Source: Anaeromassilibacillus senegalensis
Lineage (GTDB): Bacteria; Bacillota; Clostridia; Oscillospirales; Acutalibacteraceae
NCBI RefSeq assembly: GCF_001261775.1
Contig: NZ_LN868538.1
Location: 806,001 to 870,000, forward strand
Direction of reading: 5' to 3'
Length of the DNA: 64,000 nt
Shown here: in pieces, positions 54,738-64,000 of the stretch
How the letters are laid out: every line of letters starts with the position of its first letter
How positions within the stretch are numbered: position 1 is the first letter of the stretch
Notes under the pieces: generated by a model
Seen by the model: only the letters and a program-made list of their open reading frames with translations
What the model was told of the DNA's origin: nothing
Databases searched by the model: none
Program-made: the position numbers and the translations under genes

Positions 54738-57700
54738 TCAGCCAACAGTTACCGTACAGTGCTTTACAGGGGCTGCGCCAGGCAGTGTGGTGTAAACGCC
54801 CGTGCTCACGCCCGGTGCGCCGACTGCCCAGACTCTGTAGAAATAATCGCTGCCAATCTGTGCGACAAACTGCGTCTTGAGCACGCCGCCGTTGCCGACG
54901 GTAAAGGCCGGAGCCTGTCCGTTGCCGTTGACGACACTCATCTTAAAGCAGTATGCCTGTCCTCTTCTGAGGACAAAGTCCACGGTGGTATCGGATACGA
55001 CGGAGGCCGCCTGTGCGACGCTCGCGCCGACCGCTGCGATGCCGGCTGTACCGTAGGTATCATTGGAAACCGGGGTCCTGCTGGAGGAGCCGCCCTTGCT
55101 TCCGCCGGTATTGCCATTGTTGTGATTGTCGTTATCATTGTTTTTCTCTACCAGCCCTTCAACGGCCTGGCTGAGAGTGCTCTCCGCCGCTTTGACCATC
55201 GCTTCGGTCGCCTGCGGATCGTCCAGAACCGCATTGGCCGCCGTGACTGCGTTTGCAACAGCCGTTGCGGAATCGGTTGTATACTTGCTCAGGTCGATGG
55301 CACTCGCTTCTTCAACCTGCTCTCTCAGCGCATCCTTGTTGGGAATGAGGAGCAAATTGCCCATTGCATCCGTCAGCGCGCCCGCCGCCTTGTCGATTTC
55401 CTTCTGGGTTGCGCCGTCGGCCAGTTCCCGCGCATCATCCAGCGCGTCGATAAAGTCCTGCTTGCCTGTGTCGAGATACGCGTCCAGGTTGGCCTCAATC
55501 TCTTCGGCCGCCTTGATCAGCGCACGGAGTGTCTGCCAGTTTGCGCCCTCGTCCAGAGCCAGAATCGCATCGCGGAGCGCCTGATAGGCGTCTTCCACGT
55601 CGTTCTTCAGCGCATCCTCGTCCGCAACAACTCCCTGCGCATTCTCCAGCGCTTCCAGGTATGCCGCCCAGCTGGCATCGGAGTAGTTCCCCTGCTGGAG
55701 GTCTTCCGTCATTTCCAGCAGCTGTTTCAGAGCGGTCTTGTCACCCTTTGCAAAGCTGAGGTGCTGGATGGCGTCGAGCAGGTCGGACCACGCTTTGTTG
55801 ATCTCTTCCTGGGTTGTGTCGATCTTGTCCGCGACCTTCTGCGCTGTTTCCAACGCCGCATCGAAGCGCTTCTGCACAGACGGCACCGCATCGGCGTACT
55901 CGTCGCCGCCCTTCAGGCCTTCCGCGGTGGCAACGATCGTGCGCAGGACGCTCTTGTCGACGGTTACAAACGCAAAGTTCAGCTCTGTATCCGCGTTCGG
56001 CATGGTCAGGCCGTAGGAATAGCTGTTGGAATCTTTAATGGAAACGGGTTCTTCATTTACCGTAATGGAGGCAAACTCTCTGCCGTTTCTCGGCGTAAAG
56101 TCGAGTGTCAGTTCGTCGCCGCTCATCAGGGTATCCTGGTAACGTCCAATGAGGTTTGCAAATCCAAGGTCCTGATTTCCAATGGAAAGCTCCGCCTTTG
56201 CCGCCGGGAAGCTGACCGTCAGGCTGTGCTCCTCCGGTTCCGGCTCGTCCTTCACTTCGCCGGTAATGGCGAGCCAGCTCAGGACCGGATCGGGATTGTT
56301 GGAATTCTGCCGCTGCACACTGATGGTTACATCCGCGTCGTTTGCAACGGTGAACGGGAACAGGAACGCTTTCTCACCGGAGTTGGCAAACGTACCGACG
56401 GTGGTTTCCACCTTCTGCCCGTCCGCACCGGTGTAGGAGACGACCGCCTTCATGGGCCGGTTTACACTCCACCACTCCTGGAAGCCCAGGGAGAGGAGGT
56501 ATTCGCCCGCTTTCAGCGGCAGCTTGTAATCGATGTTCTTGCCGCCCTTCGCCCACCAGCCGCTGGTGTACGCGTCGAGGCTGTCCGGATTTTTGTTGCC
56601 GATGTCGGCATCGGTGCCGGTGTAACCCCAGCTGCCGTCCTGATACGCCTGATCCCATGATTCGGTGTTGACCAGGTTCGGCGCTTTCTCAGAGATGATG
56701 TCGTAATAATTGGAACCCTTCGCCGCACCGCTGTCGATGTAGTACAGCATGCCTTCCGGGATATCCATGACTTCCGTGGTCAGGGTCAGGCCGTCAAAGC
56801 CTTCCAGCGTGCCGGTCACTTTGCTCTTCGCGCCCGGAATCAGAGCGCTCAGGTCCCAGTTGACCTGGACCTTGTGGTCGGTCCATTTGCCATCCTCACG
56901 GACGCTGACATCCACCTGCGCCGGCAGGGTATCCGCGCCGTAGTAAAGGTCGTCCATCTCGCTCTTCAGCTTGAGGTTGTTGATATTGTCAAAATAGCTC
57001 AGGTCCCATTCTTTGACGTCATTGAGGGTGACATGGCCGGTGGCGTCAATCTCAACCGGCAGCCAGACATAGCGGGAATCCGCCAGTGCCGCCGCGCTGA
57101 AATCCTGCTCCTTGCCATAGCCCCAGCGGTCGCCCATATAAATGAACTTGCCGTTTTCCGGATCGACCGGAATGACGTTGGTGCTCTGGGTCCAGAAGGT
57201 CTTGTGGTCCACGTCGCCGACGCACGGGTCGCCCATGTCGGTCCATTTGCCAAGAATCTCATCGGCCTTCCAATAGCGGGCGGGGTTCGGGCTCCAGCCG
57301 GTTGCGCCGGAGGTAATCATATAATAGGTGCCGTCGTACTTGAACAGGGCGGGCGCTTCACGCTGCGCGCCGGGGAACAGGCGGACAAAGTCCTCGCCGT
57401 TCTTTGCCAGTCCGACCGGGTCCTGTGCAACGTCCAAATCCGTGTAATCGTCGTTCAGGCGGGAAATGAACATCGTACGGTTTTCTTCGCTGGAATAGAT
57501 GATGTACGCAACGCCGTCGTCGTCGATGAAGAGGTTCATGTCGCGCGCAAAGCCGCGGTTTGCCGGCTCCTCATACCAGTCAAGCTGGCCGTTGTCCTCA
57601 TAGTACTCCTCTTCCGGCAGCTGGTGCAAACGGGAGCGGCGGACAAAGGTAAACGGTCCGTTCGGCGTGTCGCTGATCGCCATGCCGGCCGCGGCTGCCG

Positions 57701-59039
57701 CGTAGCTGGAGGTGGATTCCTCCGTCGGGCCGTCTGCATGGAACCAGATGATGTACTTGCCGGTCTTCTCATTATGGATCATCTTGGGACGCTCGATGAT
57801 CGAAGTCGTCTTGTTGATGCACAGATAGACGTAATCCTTCTCTTCCGGCGTCAGATTGCCGTAGAGCGCGGTGAAGTACGGGTCGGTGTCAAGCGCCTCG
57901 CGGCTCGGCACGGAGCGCATCGCATAGCCTTCAAACGTCCAGTTGAACAGGTCGTCGGAGGAATAGGTGCTGATGCCGTTGCTGTGGCTGCCGGTCGTCT
58001 TGTCTTCACCGATCCACCACCATTTTTCACTGCCGTCCGGCATGGTCATCTTCTGCACCTGGCCGCCGTGCGCCTGGATCGGTTTGCCGTTGGTGTCCTT
58101 CCATTCGGCGCCTTCGGTGCCGGAGAAGGAATCGTATACTTCGATGGAACGCAGGTTTTGATAGATGGTATCCAGCCGCTCGCACATCTCCTTGACGGCA
58201 CGCGTGCTTGGACTCTCCTGCGCCGCAAGCTCCTGCGCTTCCGCAAGCGCAGCATTCATCGCCTGGAGGTTGTCCTCCTTGTTCTCTTCGCCCACATACA
58301 GCTCGCCCAGCGGTTTCTCCGCGTAGACAACGCCGTTCGCCTCATCCTGAGTCAGCTTGCCCTGGATTTCCGCGATTTTTGCCTTGACTGTATCGGCGTT
58401 GTAGGACTGCCCGCGCTTGACAAGAATGTAGCTGAGCATCGGGTCATCGTTGCCGCTGGTCCGCTTCTCATTGTGTACGAATACATTCAGCTCGCCGTCC
58501 TCCACAAGGACTTCCGCGGTCTTTGTAAAGGTCGCGTTGGGGGAATTGCCGCCCGGCACGCTGGCCTGAGAAGCGACGCGCTCATTCTCCAAATCGATGT
58601 CGACCTTGCGGGCCGACCACCAGTTGGGAATCTTAATGCCGACGGTGACTTCATAGAAGCCGTCCTCCACGGCGAAATGATAGCGGAAGCCGCTGGTCGC
58701 CGGGTCGAACTCGATCTTGTCGCTGGTGTACCAATAGGTATCGGTCTTGACCAGGCTGTCCTTGTTGCCGCCGCTTACCATGTCGGCGTTCTCCACATAG
58801 CCCCAGGCATGGCCTGTGGATGCGTCCTCGCCGTAAACCTGGTCGGTGACGGACTGGTATTCGCCCATCTGGTCTCCGTCCGCCGTCTGATCAATCTTCG
58901 TGGCGGCGCAGTTGACAAAATACAGCAGATCGCCGGGGTTGCCTTCTGTTTTCGCCATTGCGGACACAGGCGCGAACACCTGCATCAGCAGACAGATACA
59001 GAGCAGCAGGGACAGACTTTTCTGTTTGTTCCTTCTCAT
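54738..59039 (-). CDS. Secreted GH43-type exo-galactanase-like enzyme (1,433 aa)
   Basis: ATG 59039 (MRRNKQKSLSLLLCICLLMQ) is preceded by GGAG nine bases upstream; the TTG at 59057 is less well placed. The signal peptide ends near VSAMA. Residues about 40-215 form a carbohydrate-binding beta domain. The GH43 five-blade propeller (about 310-720) begins with GKPIQAHGGQVQKM and WWWIGED, as in GH43_24 exo-beta-1,3-galactanases; later blades show FARDMNLFIDDDG and REAPALFKYDGTYY. A second binding domain (about 795-945), beta domains, several FIVAR helix repeats, an Asn/Gly/Ser linker and the shared C-terminal domain follow. It probably removes galactose from beta-1,3-galactan chains of arabinogalactan. 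It is downstream of the solute-binding gene. Confidence 0.85.
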   Translation of the reverse strand: MRRNKQKSLSLLLCICLLMQVFAPVSAMAKTEGNPGDLLYFVNCAATKIDQTADGDQMGEYQSVTDQVYGEDASTGHAWGYVENADMVSGGNKDSLVKTDTYWYTSDKIEFDPATSGFRYHFAVEDGFYEVTVGIKIPNWWSARKVDIDLENERVASQASVPGGNSPNATFTKTAEVLVEDGELNVFVHNEKRTSGNDDPMLSYILVKRGQSYNADTVKAKIAEIQGKLTQDEANGVVYAEKPLGELYVGEENKEDNLQAMNAALAEAQELAAQESPSTRAVKEMCERLDTIYQNLRSIEVYDSFSGTEGAEWKDTNGKPIQAHGGQVQKMTMPDGSEKWWWIGEDKTTGSHSNGISTYSSDDLFNWTFEGYAMRSVPSREALDTDPYFTALYGNLTPEEKDYVYLCINKTTSIIERPKMIHNEKTGKYIIWFHADGPTEESTSSYAAAAAGMAISDTPNGPFTFVRRSRLHQLPEEEYYEDNGQLDWYEEPANRGFARDMNLFIDDDGVAYIIYSSEENRTMFISRLNDDYTDLDVAQDPVGLAKNGEDFVRLFPGAQREAPALFKYDGTYYMITSGATGWSPNPARYWKADEILGKWTDMGDPCVGDVDHKTFWTQSTNVIPVDPENGKFIYMGDRWGYGKEQDFSAAALADSRYVWLPVEIDATGHVTLNDVKEWDLSYFDNINNLKLKSEMDDLYYGADTLPAQVDVSVREDGKWTDHKVQVNWDLSALIPGAKSKVTGTLEGFDGLTLTTEVMDIPEGMLYYIDSGAAKGSNYYDIISEKAPNLVNTESWDQAYQDGSWGYTGTDADIGNKNPDSLDAYTSGWWAKGGKNIDYKLPLKAGEYLLSLGFQEWWSVNRPMKAVVSYTGADGQKVETTVGTFANSGEKAFLFPFTVANDADVTISVQRQNSNNPDPVLSWLAITGEVKDEPEPEEHSLTVSFPAAKAELSIGNQDLGFANLIGRYQDTLMSGDELTLDFTPRNGREFASITVNEEPVSIKDSNSYSYGLTMPNADTELNFAFVTVDKSVLRTIVATAEGLKGGDEYADAVPSVQKRFDAALETAQKVADKIDTTQEEINKAWSDLLDAIQHLSFAKGDKTALKQLLEMTEDLQQGNYSDASWAAYLEALENAQGVVADEDALKNDVEDAYQALRDAILALDEGANWQTLRALIKAAEEIEANLDAYLDTGKQDFIDALDDARELADGATQKEIDKAAGALTDAMGNLLLIPNKDALREQVEEASAIDLSKYTTDSATAVANAVTAANAVLDDPQATEAMVKAAESTLSQAVEGLVEKNNDNDNHNNGNTGGSKGGSSSRTPVSNDTYGTAGIAAVGASVAQAASVVSDTTVDFVLRRGQAYCFKMSVVNGNGQAPAFTVGNGGVLKTQFVAQIGSDYFYRVWAVGAPGVSTGVYTTLPGAAPVKHCTVTVG

Positions 59040-59092
59040 ACATCTTTTCTCCTTCAACTATTCTCCAATCACCACACACGCGGTGTTTGTGC

Positions 59093-60406
59093 CTAAGAAT
59101 TGACAATAGAGGCGCGCGCCTGCGTCTGCGCGTTTTTGAGGATTTCGTCCATATCGACGCCCTGCATAATGGACTGCAGGCTCTCCGCAATGATATCCTC
59201 CATTGAGTAGGTATATAACCCGTAATTGACGGGCGGAATCTGCTCCGTCCATTTGGCAAAGTCCTCGTAAATTTTCTGCCCGCCGAAAAACGCGCTGGGC
59301 AGGCTGTAGTTTTCCATACTGCCCGCGGATTTCAGCGTGCTGACCAGGCTGATATCCTTGACCAAATCGTTCATCAGGCGGTCGTTGGAGGCAAAGGTCT
59401 TGCTGAGGAAGTCCACCGCCAGGTCCGCGCCGGGAGATTTATCGATTACATACCAGCTACCCCCGCCGATACTGGACGCGTTGATGGATTCCGGGACTTC
59501 CGCCATGCGCGGGATCGGAGCCACGGCCCATTTGCCGCTCTGGTCCTCCGCCTGCACAATGCTGGACATCGCCCAGCAGCCGGACGGCACACTGGCGACC
59601 TCCCCCTCCTGAAACGCCTTGACAAACGGGTCCCAGCCGGAGATTTGCAGCGCAATGCCCGAATCGATCATCTTGCCATAGGTCTGGATGGCGGCCTTCA
59701 GTGCCGGGTTGTCCGTAAAGTTGACGCTCTCGCCGTCCTCTTTCATGTACCAGGCGCCCGCTGACTGCATCATAATGCGGATCTGTCCCAAATCGCTGGG
59801 GTCAAGCGTCAGCATGCACTTCCCGGTCTTTTCCTTGACGGCTTTTCCGATTTCAATGTATCTATCCCAAGTCAGATTTTCCATATCCTCTTCGGTGTAT
59901 CCCGCCTGACGGATGTAATCCCGCCGGTAGAACAGGGCGGCCACGCCGCTGTCAAAGGGGACTCCGTAGACCTTTCCGTCGTCCGTCATCACCCGCAGCT
60001 TATAGTCCATAAACTGATCGGGATTGACAATTGCGGAAAGGTCTCGCAGCTCCCCGGGAAAGGATTTGAGGAAATTCTGAATCCTGTAATCTTCAATCAG
60101 GACAATATCCGGCAGCCCCTCATAATTGGAGGCGGAAAACGCGGTGTTCAGCTTGGAGACAATGTTTGTCTGCGCCATGCTGACTACATTGACCACAACG
60201 CCCGGATTGGTCCTCGCGTAATAGGCCTTTGCCAAATTGGCGGCCTTGATATTAAAGTTTTCATCCCATGCCCAGATGGTGATGGTATCCGGCGGGTTGT
60301 CCGTTCCAACCAGAGAAGCCTGCGTCGGTTTGGGCGTGCACGCCGTCAGAAACAGCAGCGTCATACAGAGCAAAAATGCCCACAAGGATCGGCGCTTCAC
60401 GATCAT
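59093..60406 (-). CDS. Sugar ABC transporter solute-binding lipoprotein
   Basis: A 437-residue family 1 solute-binding protein. Start taken at ATG 60406 (MIVKRRSLWAFLLCMTLLF), right before a lipoprotein signal with lipobox LTAC. Conserved parts: ITIWAWDENFNIKAANLAK near residue 45, LPDIVLIED near 98, and GGSWYVIDKSPG near 320. It should bind an oligosaccharide outside the membrane. It lies between a YesM-type kinase and a GH43 gene, but no permease genes are in the window, so it may work with permeases elsewhere or as a sensor partner of the kinase. Confidence 0.88.
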   Translation of the reverse strand: MIVKRRSLWAFLLCMTLLFLTACTPKPTQASLVGTDNPPDTITIWAWDENFNIKAANLAKAYYARTNPGVVVNVVSMAQTNIVSKLNTAFSASNYEGLPDIVLIEDYRIQNFLKSFPGELRDLSAIVNPDQFMDYKLRVMTDDGKVYGVPFDSGVAALFYRRDYIRQAGYTEEDMENLTWDRYIEIGKAVKEKTGKCMLTLDPSDLGQIRIMMQSAGAWYMKEDGESVNFTDNPALKAAIQTYGKMIDSGIALQISGWDPFVKAFQEGEVASVPSGCWAMSSIVQAEDQSGKWAVAPIPRMAEVPESINASSIGGGSWYVIDKSPGADLAVDFLSKTFASNDRLMNDLVKDISLVSTLKSAGSMENYSLPSAFFGGQKIYEDFAKWTEQIPPVNYGLYTYSMEDIIAESLQSIMQGVDMDEILKNAQTQARASIVNS

Positions 60407-60590
60407 TCCCCCGATTCTGCAATTGGATCCTGGAAACAGCCCGTTGGGCTTTGGGGTTTTCTTATCATTTCGCATAACAATCTCTTCATTTCTGTTCTAT
60501 TTTACCGCATCCTCCCCAAAAGGTGGTAGGAATTTCTTCTCTTGTATTTGTCTTTTTTTAAGACTTTGTCAAAAGGTGCTGGTAATTTTT

Positions 60591-62387
60591 TTAGGTGTTG
60601 GGACAATTTTTGGATTCCTGGGCCGGAATCGTCACCGTAACGGACGTTCCCTTGCCCGGTTCGCTGGAAATGGAGACGCCGTAGTCCTCCCCATACAGCA
60701 GCTTGATACGGTCATCCACATTTTTAATGCCGATTCCGGTGAAGTGGTCCGCCTTGCGGCCCCCGCTCGACAGCGTGCTTCCTACCTTTTCCAGCATCAT
60801 ACCGGAGCCGTTGTCAATCACCTCGCATACCAGCGTGCCGCCGCGGCGGCGGATAAATACAAAGATGCTGCCGTCGTCCGCGTCGTTGAATGCGTGGAAA
60901 AAGGCGTTTTCCAAAAACGGCTGAAGGATCAGCTTGGGCATCAGGCAATTCCGGCAGTCCTCCGCGAGGGAGAAGTCCACCTTGATCTGCTCGCCAAAGC
61001 GCAGATGCTGCAAAAAGACGTAGTTTTTGAGATTGCCCATCTCCTCTTCCGCCGTGATGCGCTCCTGTTTGTCGCTGATGGTGCTGCGCAGCAGCAGGCT
61101 GAACGCATCGATCGCCTGCACCGCCTTTTGAGAATCCCCCTGCCAGATCATCCACTTGAGCGAAGTCAGCGTGTTATAGATGAAGTGCGGATTGATCTGC
61201 ATTTGCAGGGCGCTGATCTCCGCCTGCCGCTTTTCGCGCTCCATCTCCATGAGCTGGTCGATATAACTGTTGAGGCCGTCCAGCATGTAATTGAACGCCG
61301 TGGACAGCTCCTTGACCTCGTAGTTTCCCTCCACCGGGATATGGTGGCTGAAATCGCCCTTGGTGATCGTCTTCATCTCGCGCACCAGCGACTGAATGGG
61401 CTGCGTCGTCTTGCGCACCACAAAGAACATGCTGACCAGCACACAGGCCACCACCAGCATGCTCAGAACCACGATGGATTCCCGGTCCCCGGCCTCCCGC
61501 AGAATGGTGTCCCGGTCGATCACGCCCACCAGGTGGCAGTTCCAATGGGGGATTTTCTGCGCGACGACCGCCGAGGAGCGTCCGTTCTGGACAATCGTAT
61601 GGTATTTCATCTGGCTCTGCTCCACCTGCTTCGCGGATTCCAGCAGTGCACTGTCTGTAAAGCCGACCATCTGCTTGCGGGTGGACGAGACGATCCGTCC
61701 GCCGCTGTCCAGCAGCAGCAGGTCGTTTGCCTCGCTGCTGAAGCTGCTGTAAAATCCCTGCAGCACATCCTGCGGAATCAGAATATATGCATAGCCGTAA
61801 TTCGACTGCCCGCCCGCATAATTCAGCCCCGTGCTGACCACAATGGCGCTGTCGCCCTGGGTCAGCGTGGTGAAGCCGTCGTCCGTATACTGGTACAGGA
61901 TGCGGTTGGGCTGGCGGCGCGTCTCCTGCGTGATCGCGCTGTCGAGCAGCTCCTCCACCGGGATGGTTAGGCCCGCGTCGCTGCTCAGATAGGTGGACCC
62001 GTTCACGCCCACCACCACGATGCTCATTTTTTCATAGTAATCGGGCGGCAGCGCGCTTTCCAGCGCGGAAACCATGCTGTACTGTGTGTACGACGCGGAG
62101 GCTGACGTCCGGTCGCTGCTGGTCAGGTAGCTGCGGAACGCCCAGCTGTTCTTGATGGCCCCCATGATGTTGACCACCTCGTCGTTAAAGCCGCTCATGT
62201 TCTCTGAAATCTGCCCGATGATCTGGGAGCTGGACTGCGTAAACGTATCCACGTATACGCTCTCCGACGCGCGGATAGAAATACTGAGCGTCAGCGCGGC
62301 GACGCAGATGACGCTCAGCAATACAACCGATACAATTTTAATAAACAGACTGTTGGCATGCAGCCTGCCCTTCCAGCTCTTTTTCAT
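60591..62387 (-). CDS. YesM-type sensor histidine kinase
   Basis: A 598-residue membrane kinase. Helices at about residues 15-37 and 300-320 flank an extracellular sensor of the dCache type; a HAMP domain follows (about 320-375). The His_kinase segment has QINPHFIYNTLTSLKWM with the phosphorylated His near 397. The HATPase domain shows PKLILQPFLENAFFHAF and the G box GIGIKNVDDRI. It should sense a sugar signal, perhaps with the neighbouring solute-binding protein, and phosphorylate the YesN-type regulator. Its ATG overlaps that gene's stop (ATGA). Confidence 0.93.
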   Translation of the reverse strand: MKKSWKGRLHANSLFIKIVSVVLLSVICVAALTLSISIRASESVYVDTFTQSSSQIIGQISENMSGFNDEVVNIMGAIKNSWAFRSYLTSSDRTSASASYTQYSMVSALESALPPDYYEKMSIVVVGVNGSTYLSSDAGLTIPVEELLDSAITQETRRQPNRILYQYTDDGFTTLTQGDSAIVVSTGLNYAGGQSNYGYAYILIPQDVLQGFYSSFSSEANDLLLLDSGGRIVSSTRKQMVGFTDSALLESAKQVEQSQMKYHTIVQNGRSSAVVAQKIPHWNCHLVGVIDRDTILREAGDRESIVVLSMLVVACVLVSMFFVVRKTTQPIQSLVREMKTITKGDFSHHIPVEGNYEVKELSTAFNYMLDGLNSYIDQLMEMEREKRQAEISALQMQINPHFIYNTLTSLKWMIWQGDSQKAVQAIDAFSLLLRSTISDKQERITAEEEMGNLKNYVFLQHLRFGEQIKVDFSLAEDCRNCLMPKLILQPFLENAFFHAFNDADDGSIFVFIRRRGGTLVCEVIDNGSGMMLEKVGSTLSSGGRKADHFTGIGIKNVDDRIKLLYGEDYGVSISSEPGKGTSVTVTIPAQESKNCPNT

Positions 62388-63946
62388 ATCCGACCGCCTC
62401 CCGACGCCGCACCGTACTGCTTGCGGAACTGGCTGGGCGTTTTCCCCGTGAACTTTTTAAACACCTTGCAGAAATAGCTGTGGTCCCCATAACCGACCAT
62501 GCCGCACACCTCGGAAACAGGGATGTCCTCCTTGCGCAGGAGTTCCTCCGCCCGGCGGATGCGCTCGCGGTTCAGGTATTCGCTGAAGCCCTCTCGGTTG
62601 TGCTGGGCAAAATAGGAGGACAAATAGGAATAATTAAAATTAAATTTCTTTGCCAGCACATTGAGCGTGAGCGGCTCCGCGTAATGCTCCGCCACATAAT
62701 CGAGGATTTCCTGCATGGTCTGGTGTTCCGACCGGAGCGCGTATTTCTCGACGAGCGCCGCAAAGTCCGCGCGGATCATCTCAAATGCTACTGTAAGGTC
62801 CTCCGCGTACCGGGCCTCGCTGACGCGTATGAAGCAGTCCCGTTTCAGATGGCCGATCCCCTCCGGGTCGAGCCCCTGCTCCTCCCAGGCCGACAGGATC
62901 TGGTACAGCGCGTCCTGCAAGAGGGATTTCAGCTCAAATTCGCCCGGCGCGCGCCGTTTCCGCGCCTCCTGCACATAGTCGCAGAGCCGGTCCACCGCCT
63001 CCCGGTACTGCTGGCCGCGCACCTCGGCGGTAAATTTTGCCGCATCGAACACCGGCGCATCCCCCGTATTTTCAAACGATTCCGCCGCAAGGACCGCCGC
63101 CTCCCGGTCGTAAAACCGCTGGCGGGTATAGGCGGCAAAATGCTGCTGATAGATTTCTTTCAAATGGTTTAGGCCGGAAAACTCCCGGCTGTATACATAA
63201 AACGCCTTGGGCGTCCTGGATTTAAGCGAAGCAGCCATCCGTTTGACCCGCTCGGTCAGCGCGCGGTACGGCTCCGCCGTGTAGTTGACGACCAAAAGCA
63301 GCAACTTTTGATCCACTACGACGGTTTTCGCAGCCACGCCGGGCAAAAACTCCTCCGCGGCGGCGGCCAGAAGCGCATTTTGCTGCGCCAGGTTCGCCGT
63401 ATTGCCCAGCGCGTAGGGGACGTGCATGCCGACCAGAAAAAAGCGTGGATAGGGAAAAAAGCCGCGAAGCCCTTCCATCGCCTCTTCCACTCCAAACCCG
63501 GAGAGCAGCTGGTTCATCTGCGTCTCCAGCGAATCGCCGCCCCCTTTGGACAGTACGAAACTGGGAATCTGCGACGCGGCCTTTTTCAGTGTATTCAAAA
63601 GGTCCTGCGGATTCAGCGTCGGCTTTAATATGTAATCCACCGCGCCATGCTGGAACGTGGATTTGACGTAGGTAAAATCGCTGAAACCGCTCAGCACAAT
63701 CACACGGACGTCCGGATACCGCGCCCAGAGCTCCTTGGTGAAGGCGATCCCGTCCATCACGGGCATCACAACATCTGTCAGCACGATGTGGGGATGAAAT
63801 TCCTCCACCAGCTTCAGGCCTTCCTGCCCGTTTGTCGCCTCTCCCACCACTTTGAAGCCCTCCCGCTCCCAGTTGATCAGGTGCTTGATCCCCTGACGCG
63901 TCAGGTATTCATCCTCCACAATGAGGATGCGGCAGTATTCGCTCAT
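62384..63946 (-). CDS. YesN-type response regulator with AraC DNA-binding domain
   Basis: A 520-residue cytosolic regulator. The receiver domain (1-125) has ILIVEDEYLTRQG and the phosphorylated Asp in HIVLTDVVMPVMDG (about 56). The middle 270 residues are a variable helical/sensor region. The AraC-type double HTH (about 415-515) shows FNFNYSYLSSYFAQ and EVCGMVGYGDHSYFCKVFKKF with TGKTPSQFRK. ATG 63946 follows GGGAGG. It should activate the kinase, solute-binding and GH43 genes downstream, and maybe the other large enzymes. Confidence 0.93.
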   Translation of the reverse strand: MSEYCRILIVEDEYLTRQGIKHLINWEREGFKVVGEATNGQEGLKLVEEFHPHIVLTDVVMPVMDGIAFTKELWARYPDVRVIVLSGFSDFTYVKSTFQHGAVDYILKPTLNPQDLLNTLKKAASQIPSFVLSKGGGDSLETQMNQLLSGFGVEEAMEGLRGFFPYPRFFLVGMHVPYALGNTANLAQQNALLAAAAEEFLPGVAAKTVVVDQKLLLLVVNYTAEPYRALTERVKRMAASLKSRTPKAFYVYSREFSGLNHLKEIYQQHFAAYTRQRFYDREAAVLAAESFENTGDAPVFDAAKFTAEVRGQQYREAVDRLCDYVQEARKRRAPGEFELKSLLQDALYQILSAWEEQGLDPEGIGHLKRDCFIRVSEARYAEDLTVAFEMIRADFAALVEKYALRSEHQTMQEILDYVAEHYAEPLTLNVLAKKFNFNYSYLSSYFAQHNREGFSEYLNRERIRRAEELLRKEDIPVSEVCGMVGYGDHSYFCKVFKKFTGKTPSQFRKQYGAASGGGRI

Positions 63947-64000
63947 CGCATTCTTCCCTCCCAGCCATCTCTTACCTTATTTCTATGTATATCGTAAAGA

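Overview
This window reads as a chromosome segment from a gut-type Bacillota, most likely class Clostridia near Oscillospiraceae. The grounds are a single-chain bacterial-type glycyl-tRNA synthetase, DUF6514-like and DUF4397 proteins, FIVAR-rich secreted glycoside hydrolases, a YesM/YesN two-component pair and strong AGGAGG ribosome binding sites. No rRNA gene is present, so the placement is an inference from gene content.

Region 1 (1-6.25 kb, AT-rich) is the end of a defence-like operon on the + strand. It holds the C-terminal part of a HerA/DptH-like ATPase, a DUF4007-like protein, and a 1,331-residue P-loop ATPase broken by two opposite one-base frameshifts at a G5 and an A8 run.

Region 2 (6.49-18.49 kb, GC-rich) looks like a 12-kb mobilisable element bounded by a 22-bp direct repeat (21/22 identical) at 6487-6508 and 18467-18488. 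It carries an excisionase-like HTH protein, a replication-type HTH protein, a candidate oriT, a ribbon-helix-helix protein, a MobP3-type relaxase with C-terminal Sel1 repeats, a metallophosphoesterase and two overlapping tyrosine recombinases. Its cargo is the most exciting find: a ~1,021-residue homologue of eukaryotic cellular RNA-dependent RNA polymerases (RDR/QDE-1 type, DYDGD catalytic motif), followed by an overlapping ~282-residue gene I do not recognise. Both cargo genes have single-base frame breaks in this copy. An intact tRNA-Pro and a truncated tRNA-Pro 5' half at 19.3-19.6 kb mark the right edge of the wider island.

Region 3 (19.9-34.9 kb) is ordinary chromosome: rsmE and an SDR gene, an RsiV-like lipoprotein, glyQS, GtrA, VanZ, an iron alcohol dehydrogenase, a subtilase, a FocA/NirC-type transporter, a purine permease with a long leader, a CPA2 antiporter and a cysteine hydrolase. 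Between 32.3 and 32.8 kb lies a promoter-to-terminator unit with no convincing ORF, probably a structured ~485-nt ncRNA.

Region 4 (35-64 kb) is a glycan-use locus, almost all on the - strand. It holds three very large secreted enzymes (GH97, GH2 and GH43 type) that share the same unrecognised C-terminal domain, a solute-binding lipoprotein, a YesM/YesN pair, a VWA membrane protein with a partner, and a DUF4397 protein with PLPNPGEGG repeats. The GH97 signal-peptide region is put out of frame by a perfect 46-bp tandem duplication. Three copies of a dispersed intergenic repeat lie at 22.7, 35.1 and 43.7 kb, and a 120-bp element with 16-bp perfect terminal inverted repeats lies at 43.3 kb.
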